64,000 nucleotides of DNA from Simmondsia chinensis (Eukaryota; Streptophyta; Magnoliopsida; Caryophyllales; Simmondsiaceae). The stretch is taken from positions 5,349,501-5,413,500 of the forward strand of contig JAGTTD010000010.1 of assembly GCA_018398585.1 (NCBI GenBank), read 5' to 3'. The position numbers were made by a program, and so were the translations under genes. The notes beneath the pieces were generated by a model. That model had not been told where the DNA came from. It did not search any database and saw only the letters and a program-made list of their open reading frames with translations. Of the stretch, positions 45,018-57,560 are shown in pieces (positions within the stretch are counted from its first letter, which is position 1; the number at the start of each line of letters is the position of its first letter).

Positions 45018-45345
45018 ATTTTCTAAAACATACAACAACAACAGCAAGAACAATAACAACAATCCTAGTGCCTGAAAATCTCCCACATAAGCAGTGTCTG
45101 GAGAGGTAGGATGTACGCAGCCTTACCCCTTTAGGATGAAGAAAGACTGTTTTTGAAGATCCCCAACCTAAAAGGAACGAAATGTATGAAAATTATAGAT
45201 ATCACAGAGATCATAAAGATCGTGGAGATCATGATATCATGAGAAACATGTAAGCATCATTACCTAGAACATAAATGACAAAAAATCAATGAAAAATTCA
45301 AAGTAAAAAAAGGTGTTACCTGAAATAGTCAAAAGCAACACCTTT
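45018..45345 (-). mobile_element. 5'-truncated RTE-type LINE 3' end
   Basis: The + strand starts with AACAACAACAGC repeats, i.e. a (TTG)n tail on the - strand. The RTE tail follows (GCAGTGTCTGGAG, CGCAGCCTTACCCCTTTAGG, GACTGTTTTTGAAGATCCCC), then 3' UTR sequence homologous to the copy at 12860-12945. It is non-coding. Confidence 0.65.
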
Positions 45346-45689
45346 TTTTTTTTTTTTTTGGTAAAAAAAACATTTTGAGATTTATTTGTCCCACTTCATT
45401 TTTCCTTTTCTTTTCCTTTGTAGAAAGTATTTTGATATTGTTACAAAAATTTCGTACTCAAAACTTTTGATGACAATAAATATTGCATAAATTTAAATAC
45501 CAAGTGTTAAAATAAAACATACTAAACAAATTCATTTTCCATAATTTTTCACTTACATTTGTCCAATTATAAAGTTTATCTTATGAAATACGTAATAGTC
45601 TTTTAGACATATGACTATTAAGAAAGAAAACAATAGTTTTTAATACTTATGCTACTTTGAAAATCTACAACATTAGTTTTTCCATTTTT

Positions 45690-45820
45690 TCTTGATTGTT
45701 TTTGTCTTTGTTTTCTAATTCTCACTTTTATGCGAGTTGTCTGTGGCCTCGTATATACGAACTGCCCTTTTTATATTGTGATCTTGCTGCTAATTATTAA
45801 AAAAAATAATAAAAAAATCT
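45690..45820 (+). mobile_element. Short L1-like LINE 3' end
   Basis: A T/G-rich stretch ends CTGCTAATTATTAAAAAAAA, like other plant L1 3' ends. It is too short to classify further. Confidence 0.35.
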
Positions 45821-45863
45821 ACAACGTTAATGGACTTGAAAAAGAATGAAACCCTTTTTTTAG

Positions 45864-46730
45864 GACAAAATATAGTAAGACCCCCGAACTTTGCAAATTA
45901 ATCACAACTCACCCTCTGTACTCTTAATTTTGAAAAATAGTCCCTTGAACTCTATAATTAAACACAACACACCTCCTGCACTTTTAAAAAATAGCCCCTT
46001 GAACTTTGTAATTAAATACAACACACCCCCTGCACTTTCAATTTCATAAAATAGCCTCCTGAATTTTACAAATTAACACAACACACACCTTGTATTTTTA
46101 ATTTATTAAAATAGCCCTCTGAACTTTGTTATTACACACAACTCACTCTCGAACTTTGTTACTAAATATAACACTCCACTTGGACATTCATAAATTTTAG
46201 AACAAAAAAGTATAAAATTAAAAATTTTAAATAAATTATGAAAGATATTTTTTTTGAAAAAAGTATGAAAAATATAATAATAATTTTAAATTTTATTTGT
46301 CAATGTTTTAAAAAATTATTTTTTCAGTATTTATTTTTAAATTTTTAATTTCATATATTTTTTAGTCTTAAATTTTTAATCTGATTTAGAATTTATTTTT
46401 AAAAAAATTATTATATTTTTTATAGTATTTTTTATAAAAATTTAAAAAATATTTTATTATCTTCTAAATTTATGATATTCTTAATATATAATAATTAAAA
46501 TAATTATTTTTTATAAATATCAAAAAATTCTCTTGTGTTTTAGCTATAAATATAAAACTCATATCTTTCATATAAAAAGTGCAGGGGGGCTATTTTATGA
46601 AATTGAAACTGAAAGGAACTGTGTTGTGTTAATTTGCAAAGTTCAGGGACCTATTTTTGAAATCGAAAGTATAGAGAGTGTGTTATAATTAATTACAAAA
46701 TTTAAAAAATTTTACTATGTTTTGCCCCCC
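45864..46730. mobile_element. TIR element with ~60-bp tandem repeats in its arm
   Basis: The left end GGACAAAATATAGTAAGACC mirrors the right end ...ACTATGTTTTGCCCCC. From 45880 to 46190 a ~60-bp motif (TAGCCCCTTGAACTTTG, CACAACACACC) repeats about five times. The right arm holds one to two inverted copies. The middle is AT-rich without a frame. The plan matches 24181-25222 and 16421-19815. Confidence 0.6.
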
Positions 46731-47340
46731 CTCCTCTTTTTTTTTATAGATAATTGCTTTAGGATGACTTGACCAGAGCGTCAATTTGCCTTCCCCTTTC
46801 TTGTTATTGGTGTTTGGGCTTTCGAGGTATTTCAAGATTTTGACCTCTGCTTGCGCGATCGCCACTTTGAATTTATATCGAGATCGAGCGTGTGTTTGTT
46901 AAGAAATTTGGGCGACATTTTAAAGGGGATGACTTGGTTATGGTCAAGCTGCTCATAGAGTTAGAATAAAGAATAAGTTCAATACTAGATTATTCGCGTA
47001 TGTTAGCTGAAAACTTGGTCAAGGAATTTTAATGGTGAGCTTCCTTTTCCTTTCCTAGTGGTGTGATGGAAGTCTAGGGTTCAGTGCTTTGGTTTAGTTC
47101 ATGTGCATCATTTTGTACCAATATAGGCTCCCTGGATCTTTACTCTTACTTTGCGTCTTATTTTATGTTGGCAAAGTCTTCTAGTTGTCTTCGGATTTTA
47201 GCTTTTGTTTTCGTTCTCTTTTATATTAGTCTTTTGTGTTGCATGTTTTTCTTCATGTACGCTCAAGCTTCACCTTTGGGGTATGCCTACTTTGTATCAT
47301 GACCTTTGTTGCTAATTATCGGAAAAAAAAACCCTTTTCC
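46731..47340 (+). mobile_element. Probable L1-type LINE 3' region (from ~47060)
   Basis: A T-rich 3' UTR-like stretch ends TTGCTAATTATCGG and an A run at 47321-47330. Upstream, 46731-47060 has no readable domain. Classification rests only on composition and the A tail. Confidence 0.35.
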
Positions 47341-47454
47341 TTTCTTTATTTCTTTCATTTTCTATCATTCTTTCTGATTCTTTCGCTAATTTTGTATTTT
47401 TACAGGTAATATTAAACATTTTGTATTAATACTGAGCATCAATGTTAACTAGGG

Positions 47455-48066
47455 CTACAAACGAGCCAAGCTGGCTCATGAGCTGGTTTGACTTGGCTCA
47501 TTAAGGGCTTTGCTCTGGTTCATCTAAGCCGACTTGAGAGCCGGCTTGCCTTGTTTAAGGGCAGCTTGTTTAAATAAATGAGCCAAATCAAACTGAGGTC
47601 GTCTCCACTCAAAAGTCTCACGAGCCAGCTCGTATATCTGCTCATGAGACTACTCGTTTATGGGCTCATGTGTCTGCTCGTTTATCTATTGATTGGATAT
47701 ATTTTTCTTCTGCCACTATGTAGAATTGTGAAATTGAATTACGTGTATGTTTTTTATTTTCAATTTTTACACATAATTTATTTGTTGCCCTTTTCTAGCA
47801 ACTTAAGTAAAAAAAACATAAAGGAGCCTAATGAGCCTGGTAAATGAGCTTAATGAGCCGACGTATAAATGAGCCCATAAAGCTTAATGAGCCAGCACAC
47901 CAAATACTCAAGCCTAAATAATATTGATAACAAGCAGATCTCATTTAGTTAACATGCTGAGCCGAACACATACATGTGGCTCGATTAAATAAATGATACC
48001 GAGTCAAGCCGGTCTCTTTTAGTTAACGAATCAAGCCGAGCTAGCCGTGATTCGGTCTAGTTCGGC
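47455..48066. mobile_element. hAT-like remnant rich in GAGCC/GGCTC motifs
   Basis: It starts AGGGCTACAAACGAGCCAAG, like plant hAT termini. Repeated GAGCCAAGC, CGAGCC and GGCTCATTAA motifs on both sides of an AT-rich centre support this. The matching right terminus is missing or too decayed. Confidence 0.4.
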
Positions 48067-48935
48067 TTATGGGAGAAAAAGTGTTAATTTCTCTTGATAA
48101 ATATTCTATGTGTGGGTGCTCTCGCGTGACTTGATTCCACTCAAAGCTAGTCACGATTTCAATACTGTGTGGTGGAATTCTTGTCACTCTTCTTAAGCTT
48201 TTGTCCTCTTTTCTAGGAAAATGATGCATACACGTTATTTACGTATTTAATAATCCGTTAAATAATATGATAAAATATAATTAAATTAAAAACAATAATG
48301 TTCAGTAATTATTTTCTTATTAGTACTACATTTATACCACATGCACGAATTAAGTACATACCATATTCGTCTTCGTTTAAGATGCTATTATTGTAAAGGT
48401 AAAAAAAATTATTATTACGGAACAAATTATATAACTTAGAATGGATAATATTAAGGACTCCGTATGTAAATCTAGTTGAATCCCATAGTATAGTCGCAAG
48501 AAAAAAGAGATCAATATGTAAGTCTAGTACTCTATTTCACTTAATGTCAAATAATTTTAGAATAGAACTTTATTTGAGCTTATGTGTAGATCTTATATGT
48601 GTCAATTCTATAAGTTCGGGCCTAAAAATCTAATAAAATTTGACAAATAATAATTACAAAGTTATATAAATGACATTGCATTATTAACCTTTTTTACTCA
48701 CTTGTTTTGTGTTCCTTTTTTAATTTTAAATTAATAAAAGGGACGTGTAAAAAAAGTTGGCTCTTAAGATTCCAAAGTCGGGTCTTTGACTGCAAGCACT
48801 TGGTAAATGTACCACTAGAAAGTTCTACTTGCTTTTGTATGCACTTTACTTTTTAAATACTCCTTTAAATATGCAATATATTCTATAAGATAATATAATT
48901 AATTACATTGAAGAATGAATTACAACACTATAGTA
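48067..48935. other. AT-rich intergenic DNA
   Basis: No gene, RNA or repeat border could be identified. Confidence 0.4.
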
Positions 48936-49429
48936 TGTTGTGGTGTGCCTCGAATTGTCTCAATTTAGAAATAGAGATTTTTGGTGGTAGTGGAGAGCCC
49001 TGGCCCTTTGAGCTCATTGTTGCAGGGGTTTGTCTTGTGTACTACTTATATTAATTGTAGAGTTTCTGCATTAGAGCAGCTTTTATCCTTCAATTCAAAG
49101 CATAGTGAAAGATTGCAGTCTCCTGCACATAAGTTTTCCCTATTTTTAAGGTCATCCGCATAAAAATCTTAAAGTTATTATCTCCATCTCTCTCTTTCTT
49201 TATTTGTCTTCTCTTCTCTTCTTATATTTTCTCATATCCGTAATTTGGTATCTAAATCAAACCTAGTTTTTAGACATTTTGGCTAACATTATTTTACACA
49301 AAGTACATACTATAGGCTTAGATAATGTGTAGATAAAAATCCAAGTAAGATATTACACATGATACAGATCTAAATATATTGGACTTAGACTAAGACCATA
49401 ATATGCCCCCTCAATTAGAGCTGAGGGAC

Positions 49430-49575
49430 CAATACGTAATTGGACTTATTAAAGTTGAAATGATTTGTGGAGAGCCCATTAGTCTGCTTTGAAGAGTACT
49501 ATGCGGAAGAATGGGAACACCATTGAGAACCTTCTCTCGAACAAAGTGGAAATCAACATCTACATACTTGGTCAG
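49430..49575 (-). pseudogene. End of copia RNase H, older element, left piece
   Basis: LTKYVDVDFHFVREKVLNG corresponds to the conserved 'TKHIEVDCHFVREK' end of copia RNase H. The frame is cut exactly where the younger LTR begins (49576). Confidence 0.7.
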
Positions 49576-50533
49576 TGTTGATTTTAAAACGTCACAAGAA
49601 TGCAAAAAACTTCAAAACTTCAAATCTGAGCTATACATAATAGAATTGCAGTAAAATAAGATGAACATGAAAGATCACACAACAAAACAAAGAACACACG
49701 ATATTCACATGGTTCAGCACCTCAAATTGAGGCCCTAGTCCAGGGCTCCCCTTTTCTAGGGAAGCCTGTCCACAAATTCAATGTTTAAGCTCTTACAGAC
49801 AAAGATCCAAGCAAAACATCAAATATACATCAAGATCCTAAGGCTTCCAAGGCAGAAACTCCAATACAACCCAAATGGAAAGAGAAAACCTTACAAAGAA
49901 GCCATTAAAGGCTTCAAGAAGCTCCAACAGAGGTTGAATCAGGATCGCATGCGTTACTTCCCACGAATCACCTTAGAGTCGCCAAAGAAAGGACAAAGAG
50001 ATAGAGTCAAAACTAGAAATGGACCAAATGAACCAGAAATAAAGGGTTTTCATAGCGAAAACCCAGCTTATATACCCCCTCAGCTTGATCCGTGGCAACG
50101 CATGCATGGCACAATCTCAATCCTTCATTTTCATCGTCAGGATTTAACCAAAAGAAACAAAATCCGAGCCGTTGAGTTGGTCACATGCGTCCTGGACAAA
50201 TACACCAGATTTAGACACACACAGGGGATGAAAGAAGCTTCCTCAACAAGCTTCTCTATACGGACAGCTTGAGCAGTGGCAAGGGCAAATGAATAGTACC
50301 ATTAGGCAAGGGCATTGTTGTCAATGTCTTCAAGTCCAGAATTCAAAAAATAGAAGCAAAAAGACCCTAAACTTGAATTTAGTTACATACATGCCACTCA
50401 ATACATTACAGCACACACTTTCCTTAAACACTAACTTAGAGTTTTTACATCCTTGGTCCATAATACTTAATACAATACTTATGCTAGTTATTACATGACA
50501 TAGTTAGATCATATAAGGATCGATATTACAACA
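49576..50533 (-). repeat. 3' LTR of the younger copia element (958 bp)
   Basis: It is the direct repeat of 55434-56426. A - strand TATATAAG box lies near 50067-50075. The 163-codon frame inside it (49781-50272, + strand) is spurious LTR sequence. Confidence 0.88.
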
Positions 50534-50559
50534 AATCTTCACCTTGGTGCCTATATGAG

Positions 50560-52340
50560 CTAACTACTAAATATTCCCTTGTAAAAGGGAGCAAAATCAA
50601 AGTTTGGATCAACCGTGAGCCCAATCACTTTGAACCAAATTAATACACATAACTAATTTGTCCACAGTGACGTTCTTTGTGCACATATAAACTGGATTAA
50701 TGTCAATACATATTTTCTGCAGATCAACATCTTTAACATCAAGCTGATCCTTCATAAAATTTCTCTTAATAGCTAAGTGTTTAGTCCTTTCATGATAAAC
50801 ATGATTTTTATATAAAGCTAAGGCAGATTGACTATTAGAAAATGGAACAGGAAGTCCATAATCTAAGTTAATCTCAGATCGAAGCCCCCTTAGCTAGATA
50901 GCCTCCTTAATGTCATCTATAAGGCTAAAAACTAAGCTTATGTTGTTAACAAGGCTATCATGGATTGCAACCTTAACTTCCAATAGATAGCTCTCACCAT
51001 TAAGGATAAAAGGATAAACGCTAGTTGATCTTCTTCTATCTAATCTCCTCTAAAGTTAGAATCAGTGTAGCCTACTAACCTAAGGTTTGTTTCAGTCCTT
51101 TCAAGTATAAGGCCCAACCTCACAGTCCCCTTAATCTACCATAAGAGCCACTTTACCCCATCCCAATGTAAAAACACTCATGGAAAAAGCTAAGTCTGGC
51201 CTTTTACAAGTTATAGCATACATTAAGGATCCTATAGCATTTTCATAAGGAACTTTCTCCATATGTTTTTTCTCTAAGGCATTTAAAAGACATTGTTCTA
51301 TAGAAAATTTGTACTAATTAGCTAAGGGCAACTTAATAGGTTTACAATCAAACATATTAAACATATTTAGTACCTTTTCCAAGTACCTCCATTGGGATAA
51401 GTGAACTATACCAGTCATAGTGTCCCACTGATTTTCATGCCAAGGATTTTCTTAGCCTTACCAAGATCTTTCATATCAAAGTTAGTTGAAAGCATTAGCT
51501 TAAAATCATTAATATGATCCATAGATCTACTAGCTAAGAGCATATCATCAACATAAATAAGCAAATACAAAGCCTTAGTATCAACATGCTTAAAATAGAA
51601 ACAAGTATCGTGGATTGATCGATTGAAGCCCATGTCTATCATGAATTGGTCAAACCTTTTGTACCATTGCCTGGGGGGATTGTTTCTACCCATACAAAAA
51701 CCTTTTCAATAGATAAACATGATTTTCTTTCCTAGGTTTAGCGAACCCCTCAGATTGGACCATAAAGATTTCTCCTTCTAATTCACCAAGTAAGAAAGTT
51801 GTTGTTACATCCATTTGCTCTAAATGCATACCAAGCTTAGTAGTTAAGGCCATAAGTATTCTTATTGTGGTATGTTTAATTACAAGTGAGAAAATCTCAT
51901 TATAGTCCACCCTTTCCTTTTGGGAAAACCCCTTAGCAACTAATTTGGCTTTGTATTTGGGCTATTCAGATGGTGTGGTGGGTTCTTTAATCTTAAAAAC
52001 CAATTTTGGCCCAACTAACTTCCTACCTAAGGGTCTAGGATCTAAAACCCAAGTTTTATTCCATTTAAGGCTCTCCATCTCCTCTGTCATGGCTTTCAGC
52101 CACTGTTTAGGAAGGTCCCCCCTCTAGCAGCATTAGGTAAGAGGTTCAGATTCCGCAAATTCCAAGGCTATGTTAAGAGCATAGGCTATGCAATCAACAT
52201 AGCTAAGTCTAACTGGTGCCCTAGTTTTCCTCCTCTCCCTATCGTTAACTAATTGATAGTTGGTTAGGTCATTAAGTTTGACATCTCATTGAGGTTTAAT
52301 TCTCCTTTTAGCACTATCAGAGGCCTCATTATCAGTCAGA
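50560..52340 (-). pseudogene. Copia RT and RNase H remnant
   Basis: 51910-51686 has NEIFSLVIKHTTIRILMALT and LEQMDVTTTFLLGELEGEIF. 51693-51415 has YKRFDQFMIDMGFNRSIHDT and YVDDMLLAS. The RNase H part (51400-50600) shows a SQSALALYKN...HERTKHL motif. Several stops are present. Confidence 0.8.
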
Positions 52341-52353
52341 GGGTTTTGGTTTT

Positions 52354-53252
52354 TGTTTATAATGCTAGCTCGATATTTTAAGATATCAGGCTGATATTTT
52401 AAATGTTTATAATACTAATTCGATATTTACTCGCCCAAACACACATGGCTCAGAAGAGGGCATCACAAAACAATTACGCCTAAATCCTACTGGACACCCA
52501 AGGTGTGTGACCTGGTCGGCCCATGGTAATGGCGACCAGCAAGTCGCCTATAGGTAATGGAGACCTACTTCTCTCCGGTGACCAGTTGGTCGCCCCATGG
52601 TAATGGCGATCAGCGGGTCGCCCATAGGTAATGGCGACCAGCAGGTCCCCCCATGGTAATGGCGACCTACTGGTTGCCTAATGGTAATGGTTACCAGCAG
52701 TTTGCCTGTTGCTAATGGCGAACAGTTGGTTGCCTACACTCCCTGGGCTAGGCACCCAGGCCCCGTATTTTTTCTATATAAAGGGGGGGAAGACCCCTTA
52801 TAATTCTCACGTACTCTTCCCCAAGAAACACACACTCTCTCTCTGACTCTCTCTCTCGACTACCCCTATACCACTCTTTCTCTCTCCCAAGGCAAGCCTC
52901 ATCTAAGGTAGGCCACCTCTCGCCTCAACCTTCCCTCGTCCTTCATGTTCATCTCTCTGGAGCAATAACTACTCCAACTTTCTGCCCTTCTCAGGCTAAG
53001 TTTTCTATATCCTTTATATGAATTGATTACTGGCTTTCATTATTATTTCATGAGATAAATATTGACTTGAGCATCGGAAGGGGTCCCTCGTGGGCTATCC
53101 CGTGGGCCCCTCTAACTGTTTGTTTGAATCTTGCAAGAAATACCAAGGTGGGTGTACAGCTAAAGCTTGAGTTCAGCTCGTTCTTACAAACCCAATCTCA
53201 TACCGAACTCTTATACGATGAATAAGCTAAATGAACAAATTCGTCGAAAACA
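52354..53252 (+). mobile_element. Solo LTR (899 bp) inserted in the copia element
   Basis: It starts TGTTTATAATGC and ends CGAAAACA, with GTTTT on both sides (52349-52353 and 53253-53257). A TATATAAA box (52775-52782) is followed by a CT-rich leader. TTGAGCATCGGAAGGGGTCC (~53068) resembles motifs common in plant gypsy LTRs. Upstream of the TATA box (52500-52740) a ~30-bp motif (CATGGTAATGGCGACCAGC) repeats about eight times. No internal domain remains, so it is an LTR-LTR recombination product. Strand is inferred from the TATA box. Confidence 0.8.
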
Positions 53253-53277
53253 GTTTTAATGATAAACAGGTTCCCAG

Positions 53278-53279
<2 letters not shown>

Positions 53280-53311
<32 letters not shown>

Positions 53312-53325
53312 CGGCCCGCGGAGGG
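53280..53325. repeat. 32-base G homopolymer next to a GC-rich block
   Basis: G run 53280-53311, then GCGGCCCGCGG, inside AT-rich copia sequence. It is either an expansion or a sequence artefact. Confidence 0.8.
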
Positions 53326-53461
53326 GTTGATGTCAAACTTATAGAGTTCTGAATCATACTTCCTAGGGCTAGTAGGAGTGACTACAATAGCAACAGTAAT
53401 AGATTTGTCTAAGTAGTGCATTTCTTCTTTATTAAAGGTTACATCCCTACTATTATCACTG

Positions 53462-54498
53462 TTATTCTATTACCATCCCTAAGCCCACCCTATAATCCTC
53501 CATGCCATCTGGATAGCCTAAGAAAACCCCTTTTAGAGCTCTAAGTTCAAGTTTTCCTTCAGATTGGTGTACATATGTTGCACACCCAAATACCCTCAAA
53601 CAAAAGTAGTCACTAGGTTTTCCTGGCCATTTCTCTTCTAGTGTTTTAAAATCTATAGCAGAAGATGGGGTTCTATTAATCAAGTAGCATGCAATCTTAA
53701 CAGGCTCCCCTAATAGTTTTTATTTATCCAGATGCAAATAACATGCACCTAACTTTATCTAGGACGGTATGCTTCATTCTTTCAACAAGGCCATTCTGTT
53801 GGGGTGTTTTTCTAACAATATTATGTCTTCTAATTCCATCTTTAACACACAAACTAGCAAATTCAGCATTCACAAATTTTAGTCTATTATCAGTTCTAAG
53901 TACTTTAATTTTTCTGCCAATTTGATTTTCAATAAGGTTTCTCCATCTAACAAAGGCATCAAAACATTCGTCTTTTGTTTTAAGCAAATACACCCAAACC
54001 TTTCTAGACAAATCATCAATCATAGATAGAAAATAATAAGCTCCACCTAAAGTAGGTACCCTTGCATGCTTCCACAAATCAGAGTGAATATAATCAACAC
54101 GTGACTTAACAACATGGACAACAGTTTTATAAGCTAATTTGTGATGTTTGCCAAATATACATGACTCACAAAAGTTAGTTTTATAAACATAACCCTCCCC
54201 TAAAGATCCTTGTCTATTCAGTTCATTTAGGCCTCTGCCAAAGGTTGATTAGGTAAGTTTTAACAACCACACAACAACCAGCAAGAGTAACATCACTTTT
54301 CAGAACATATAGACCATTCTTGACCTCCCCACTAAGTATCACAAGGGAACTTTTAAAGATCTTCAATAACCCTTGACTAGCTTTTAAGGTCATCCCAGCC
54401 AAGTCTAACTGTCCAAGTAAAATCAAGTTCCTCTTAAGTTCCGGTACATGCCTAACTCCTTCTAGGGTAAAGTCAACACCATCACCCGTGATTGTCAT
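53462..54498 (-). pseudogene. Copia protease/pre-integrase and integrase remnant
   Basis: 54498-54223 has GVRHVPELKRNLILLGQLD, the block between protease and integrase. 54077-53724 has YYFLSMIDDLSRKVWVYLLK, VLRTDNRLKFVN and PQQNGLVER, the integrase catalytic core. 53683-53462 has SSAIDFKTLEEKW and VFGCATYVHQSEGKL. Stops separate the blocks. Confidence 0.8.
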
Positions 54499-54579
54499 CT
54501 AGTAACACCTTCCCCCCATTTATGGTCTTGTATTCACTAAAGAAGGACCTATCTAATGTCATATGAAATCATAACCATC

Positions 54580-55391
54580 AGAATAAACTGGTTATTAGCA
54601 GAGCCATTAATCTTTTTTTGGTAATCAGGACAATATCTTTGGATATGTCCAAGTTTTTCACATTCAGAACACTTATTTTGCTGCAATCTTTTCTTCCTTT
54701 GGATGAAGACTTATTCTTACTCTTGTTTCTTTTTTTTTTATCTTTATTATCATTGTTATGATTATCACGAGTTGTTGTCCTACCCCTGACAGACAGCCCC
54801 TCGCCACTATTATTTCTAAGAGGATACTTCCCTTCCCTCTTTAGTTCATGAATCTTTGACCTAAAGGCCTTAGTGACATCGTTAAGGCTACGTCATCACA
54901 TCCATACCTTAAGGTATCCTTAAAAGACCTAAGGTACTTAGGTATAGCAAACAACAAAACAACTGCTTTGACCTCGTCATCCACAGTTATCTTTACATTA
55001 GTCAAATCTTAACAGATTCTATTAAACTCATCCAAAGATTCTTCTAAAGGTTTAACTCACTTATTTTAAAGGTGTAAAAGCTTTTCATGCATAGTGTCCT
55101 ATTTGACAGAGACTCAAACTTATAGATCTCATCTTACTTTGCCCAAATCTTGGCTATAGTTGTGTGAAAACTAATTTGTGAAAGAACTGAGTTATCTAGG
55201 TTAAGTAATATTGATCCAAAGGCTTTATGCTCAATTTCAAGTTTTTCTTTAGAAGTTAGGTGAGCAGGTTCTTCGAGTGATAATATAGTAATTCTAGCAC
55301 CTTGAGACATAAGAAAGACCTTCATCTTAATTTTCCAAAGACTAAAGTCATTTCTACTGTCAAAATTTTCAATCTCAAACTTTGCAGGCAT
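54580..55391 (-). pseudogene. Copia gag remnant
   Basis: The open start (55391-55134) reads FEIENFDSRNDFSLWKIKMK and FGSILLNLDNSVLSQI, the UBN2-type copia gag. Sequence towards 54600 contains a CCHC-type knuckle stretch, interrupted by stops. Confidence 0.75.
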
Positions 55392-55433
55392 TTTGATTCT
55401 TTACGACAAACAACCTAAAGCTCTAATGCAACT

Positions 55434-56426
55434 TGTTGATTTTAAGACATCTCAAGAACCAAAAAAAAAATTCAAAGCTTCATATCTAAGTTTGTCAAAA
55501 TACAATCATAGCAAAACAAGATGAAAATGAAAGATCACACAACCAAAACAAAGAACACGCGATATTTACGTGGTTTAGCACCTAAAACCAAGGCCCCCAG
55601 TCCGCTGCTCCTTTTTTCTAGGGAAGTCTATCGACTAATATCAAAGATTTAAGTGATTGTAGACCAAAATCCAAGCAAAACATCAAACACAAATCAAGAT
55701 CCTAGGGCCTTTAAGGTAGAAACCACAAATACAAACCAAAAGGGAAGAGAAAGCCTCACAAAGAAGCCATTAAGGGCTTAAAGAAGCTCCAATGAAGGTT
55801 GAATCAAGCTTGCATACCTTAACTCCCACGAATCGCCTCAGTATCGCCAAAAGAAGAGGAGAGAGAGGGGGCCAAAACCAGAAACAACCCAAATGAAGCA
55901 GAAATTAGGTTTTCATAGTGAAAACCTAGCTTATATACCCCCTCAGCTCAATGTGTGGCAATGCATGCATGGCACATTCTCAACCCTTCATTTTCAATGC
56001 ATCCAATAGTCAGGATTTAACCAAAGAAACACAATCTGGACCGTTGCGGAGGTGACACGCATCTTGGGAAAATACACCAGATTTAGACATGCATAAGGGA
56101 TGAAAGAAGCTTCCTCATCAAACTTCTGTACATGGGCAGCTTAGACAGGGCCAAGTGAATAGTACCATCACACAAGGGCATTCTTGTTAATGTCTTCAAG
56201 TTTAGAATTCAAAAAACAGAAGCAAAAGGACCCTAAACTTGAATTCAATTACATACATGCAACTGAATACATTAAAAACAACACACTTGTCTTAAACACT
56301 GCGTTTTGAACTTAAAGTTAATAAAACTCGGTGTTTTTACATCCTTGGTCCATAATACTTAATACAATACTTGATATTAGATATTACATGACATAGTTAG
56401 ATCATATAAGGTTTAATATTACAACA
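55434..56426 (-). repeat. 5' LTR of the younger copia element (993 bp)
   Basis: It is the direct repeat of 49576-50533, with an extra ~33 bp near 56300-56335 and many substitutions. A - strand TATATAAG box lies near 55930-55938. Confidence 0.88.
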
Positions 56427-57560
56427 GTATGATTAGTGGCTATATTAGTCTTAGCAAGAGCTTTTGTTATTCTGTGACATTTTTATTAAGTAGTGGACTT
56501 GAGATGATATCTTGGTTCCTAGCTTGTCGTAATAGAGGATATGGTGGAACGCCTACTAGTAGGACTACCTCCCTAATCAAAATCAACAAAAACAACATCA
56601 TAACCTACCAATGAGGTGAACCTAGGGTTAAGGATGTCCTGAGAAACAAGGTTAACAATATAACATATATCAGAGCAAGTCATGGAGGTACTAGAGCACC
56701 CTAACTGCGCTCTGATACCTAGTCAAGTTAGCAAAAAGTGCTCCCTTCCATAGGGATAACTATGCTTGGGTTGGGTGGAGGGTTTAAATGGGTTTTGCAG
56801 TATGCATATCAAATTTAGTGAGTAGATCCACAATATATTTCTGTTGACAAAAATAGACAAGATGCACAACGTTTAGCCTCAATACCCAGAAAATATTGTA
56901 ATGGTTAGAGGTCTTTGCGGAAAACTGTTAACATAACTTGGTGATGAATGGTTGAAGCAGAGAGAAACAAGTTCAAGCTAGAATTATGTCGTCAATATAG
57001 AGTAGGAGACAAATGATACTATTGATTAGTGCAACATATGAAAATAAAAGGATCCTCTTTACTGCATTTGAATACGACTATAAAACATACTAAACTGATA
57101 CAACCATGCCCAAGGAGCCTATTTAAAGCCATAATGAGCCATGCATAGTACGTAGTTCGGATATTAAGAATGACTAAATCCTTGAGGTTGAAGCATATAG
57201 ACCTCTTCCTTAATGAACACGTGACGGAAAGGCTTTTGACCTTGAATTGACCTATGGGCCATGAGTTGGTAGTAGTAAGAAAGAGAATAAAGTGAATTGC
57301 AGTTGGTTTAACTACCATGCTAAAAGTCCTATTACAAGCGACATGGTAAAGTTGATAGTATCCTAGAGCAAAAAGGTGAGCCTTAAAATTGCTAAGAAGA
57401 ACCATCAGATTTGTTTCTGATGCGATATTTTCAAATGCACCCGAAAACATTTTTAGTTCGGTCATAGAGTACAAAGGGCTCATTTTTGTTTTTCAAGGCT
57501 TTAAATTCATCATCCATAGCCTCATGTCATTCAGCATTTGTTATGTCTAAAAGTAACATG
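56427..57560 (-). pseudogene. Copia RT/RNase H remnant of the older element
   Basis: On the - strand, AMDDEFKALKNK near 57490 matches the lead-in of copia RT. NSWPIGQFKVKSLS (~57250) aligns with the 'WPI.QLDV.NAFL' block. LLLYIDD lies near 57000, and GGSPTSRRSTIS (~56560) with KALAKTNIA resembles the RNase H 'SP..RRST.G' part. Many frameshifts are present. Confidence 0.65.

Larger units (their letters stand above)
49576..56426 (-). mobile_element. Younger Ty1/copia element (Tork-like), - strand
   Basis: The LTRs (49576-50533 and 55434-56426) both run TGTTG...CAACA. The flanks GTCAG and GTATG share three of five bases, a decayed target duplication. A tRNA-iMet-like primer-binding site (TTGCATTAGAGC) lies inside the right LTR, and a CCAAGGTGAAGATT polypurine tract lies next to the left LTR, as in Tork-type elements. 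All pol domains are recognisable but broken. A solo LTR (52354-53252) interrupts it. Confidence 0.88.

Noticed and set aside
49781..50272. A 163-codon open frame that could look like a basic protein gene
   Set aside because: It lies wholly inside the 3' LTR of the younger copia element, opposite to the element's strand, and the matching 5' LTR does not preserve it.
53306..53325. Vector or adapter contamination (NotI-like GCGGCC)
   Set aside because: The block reads GCGGCCCGCGG, not an exact NotI site, and copia homology continues on both sides; no longer vector sequence is present.
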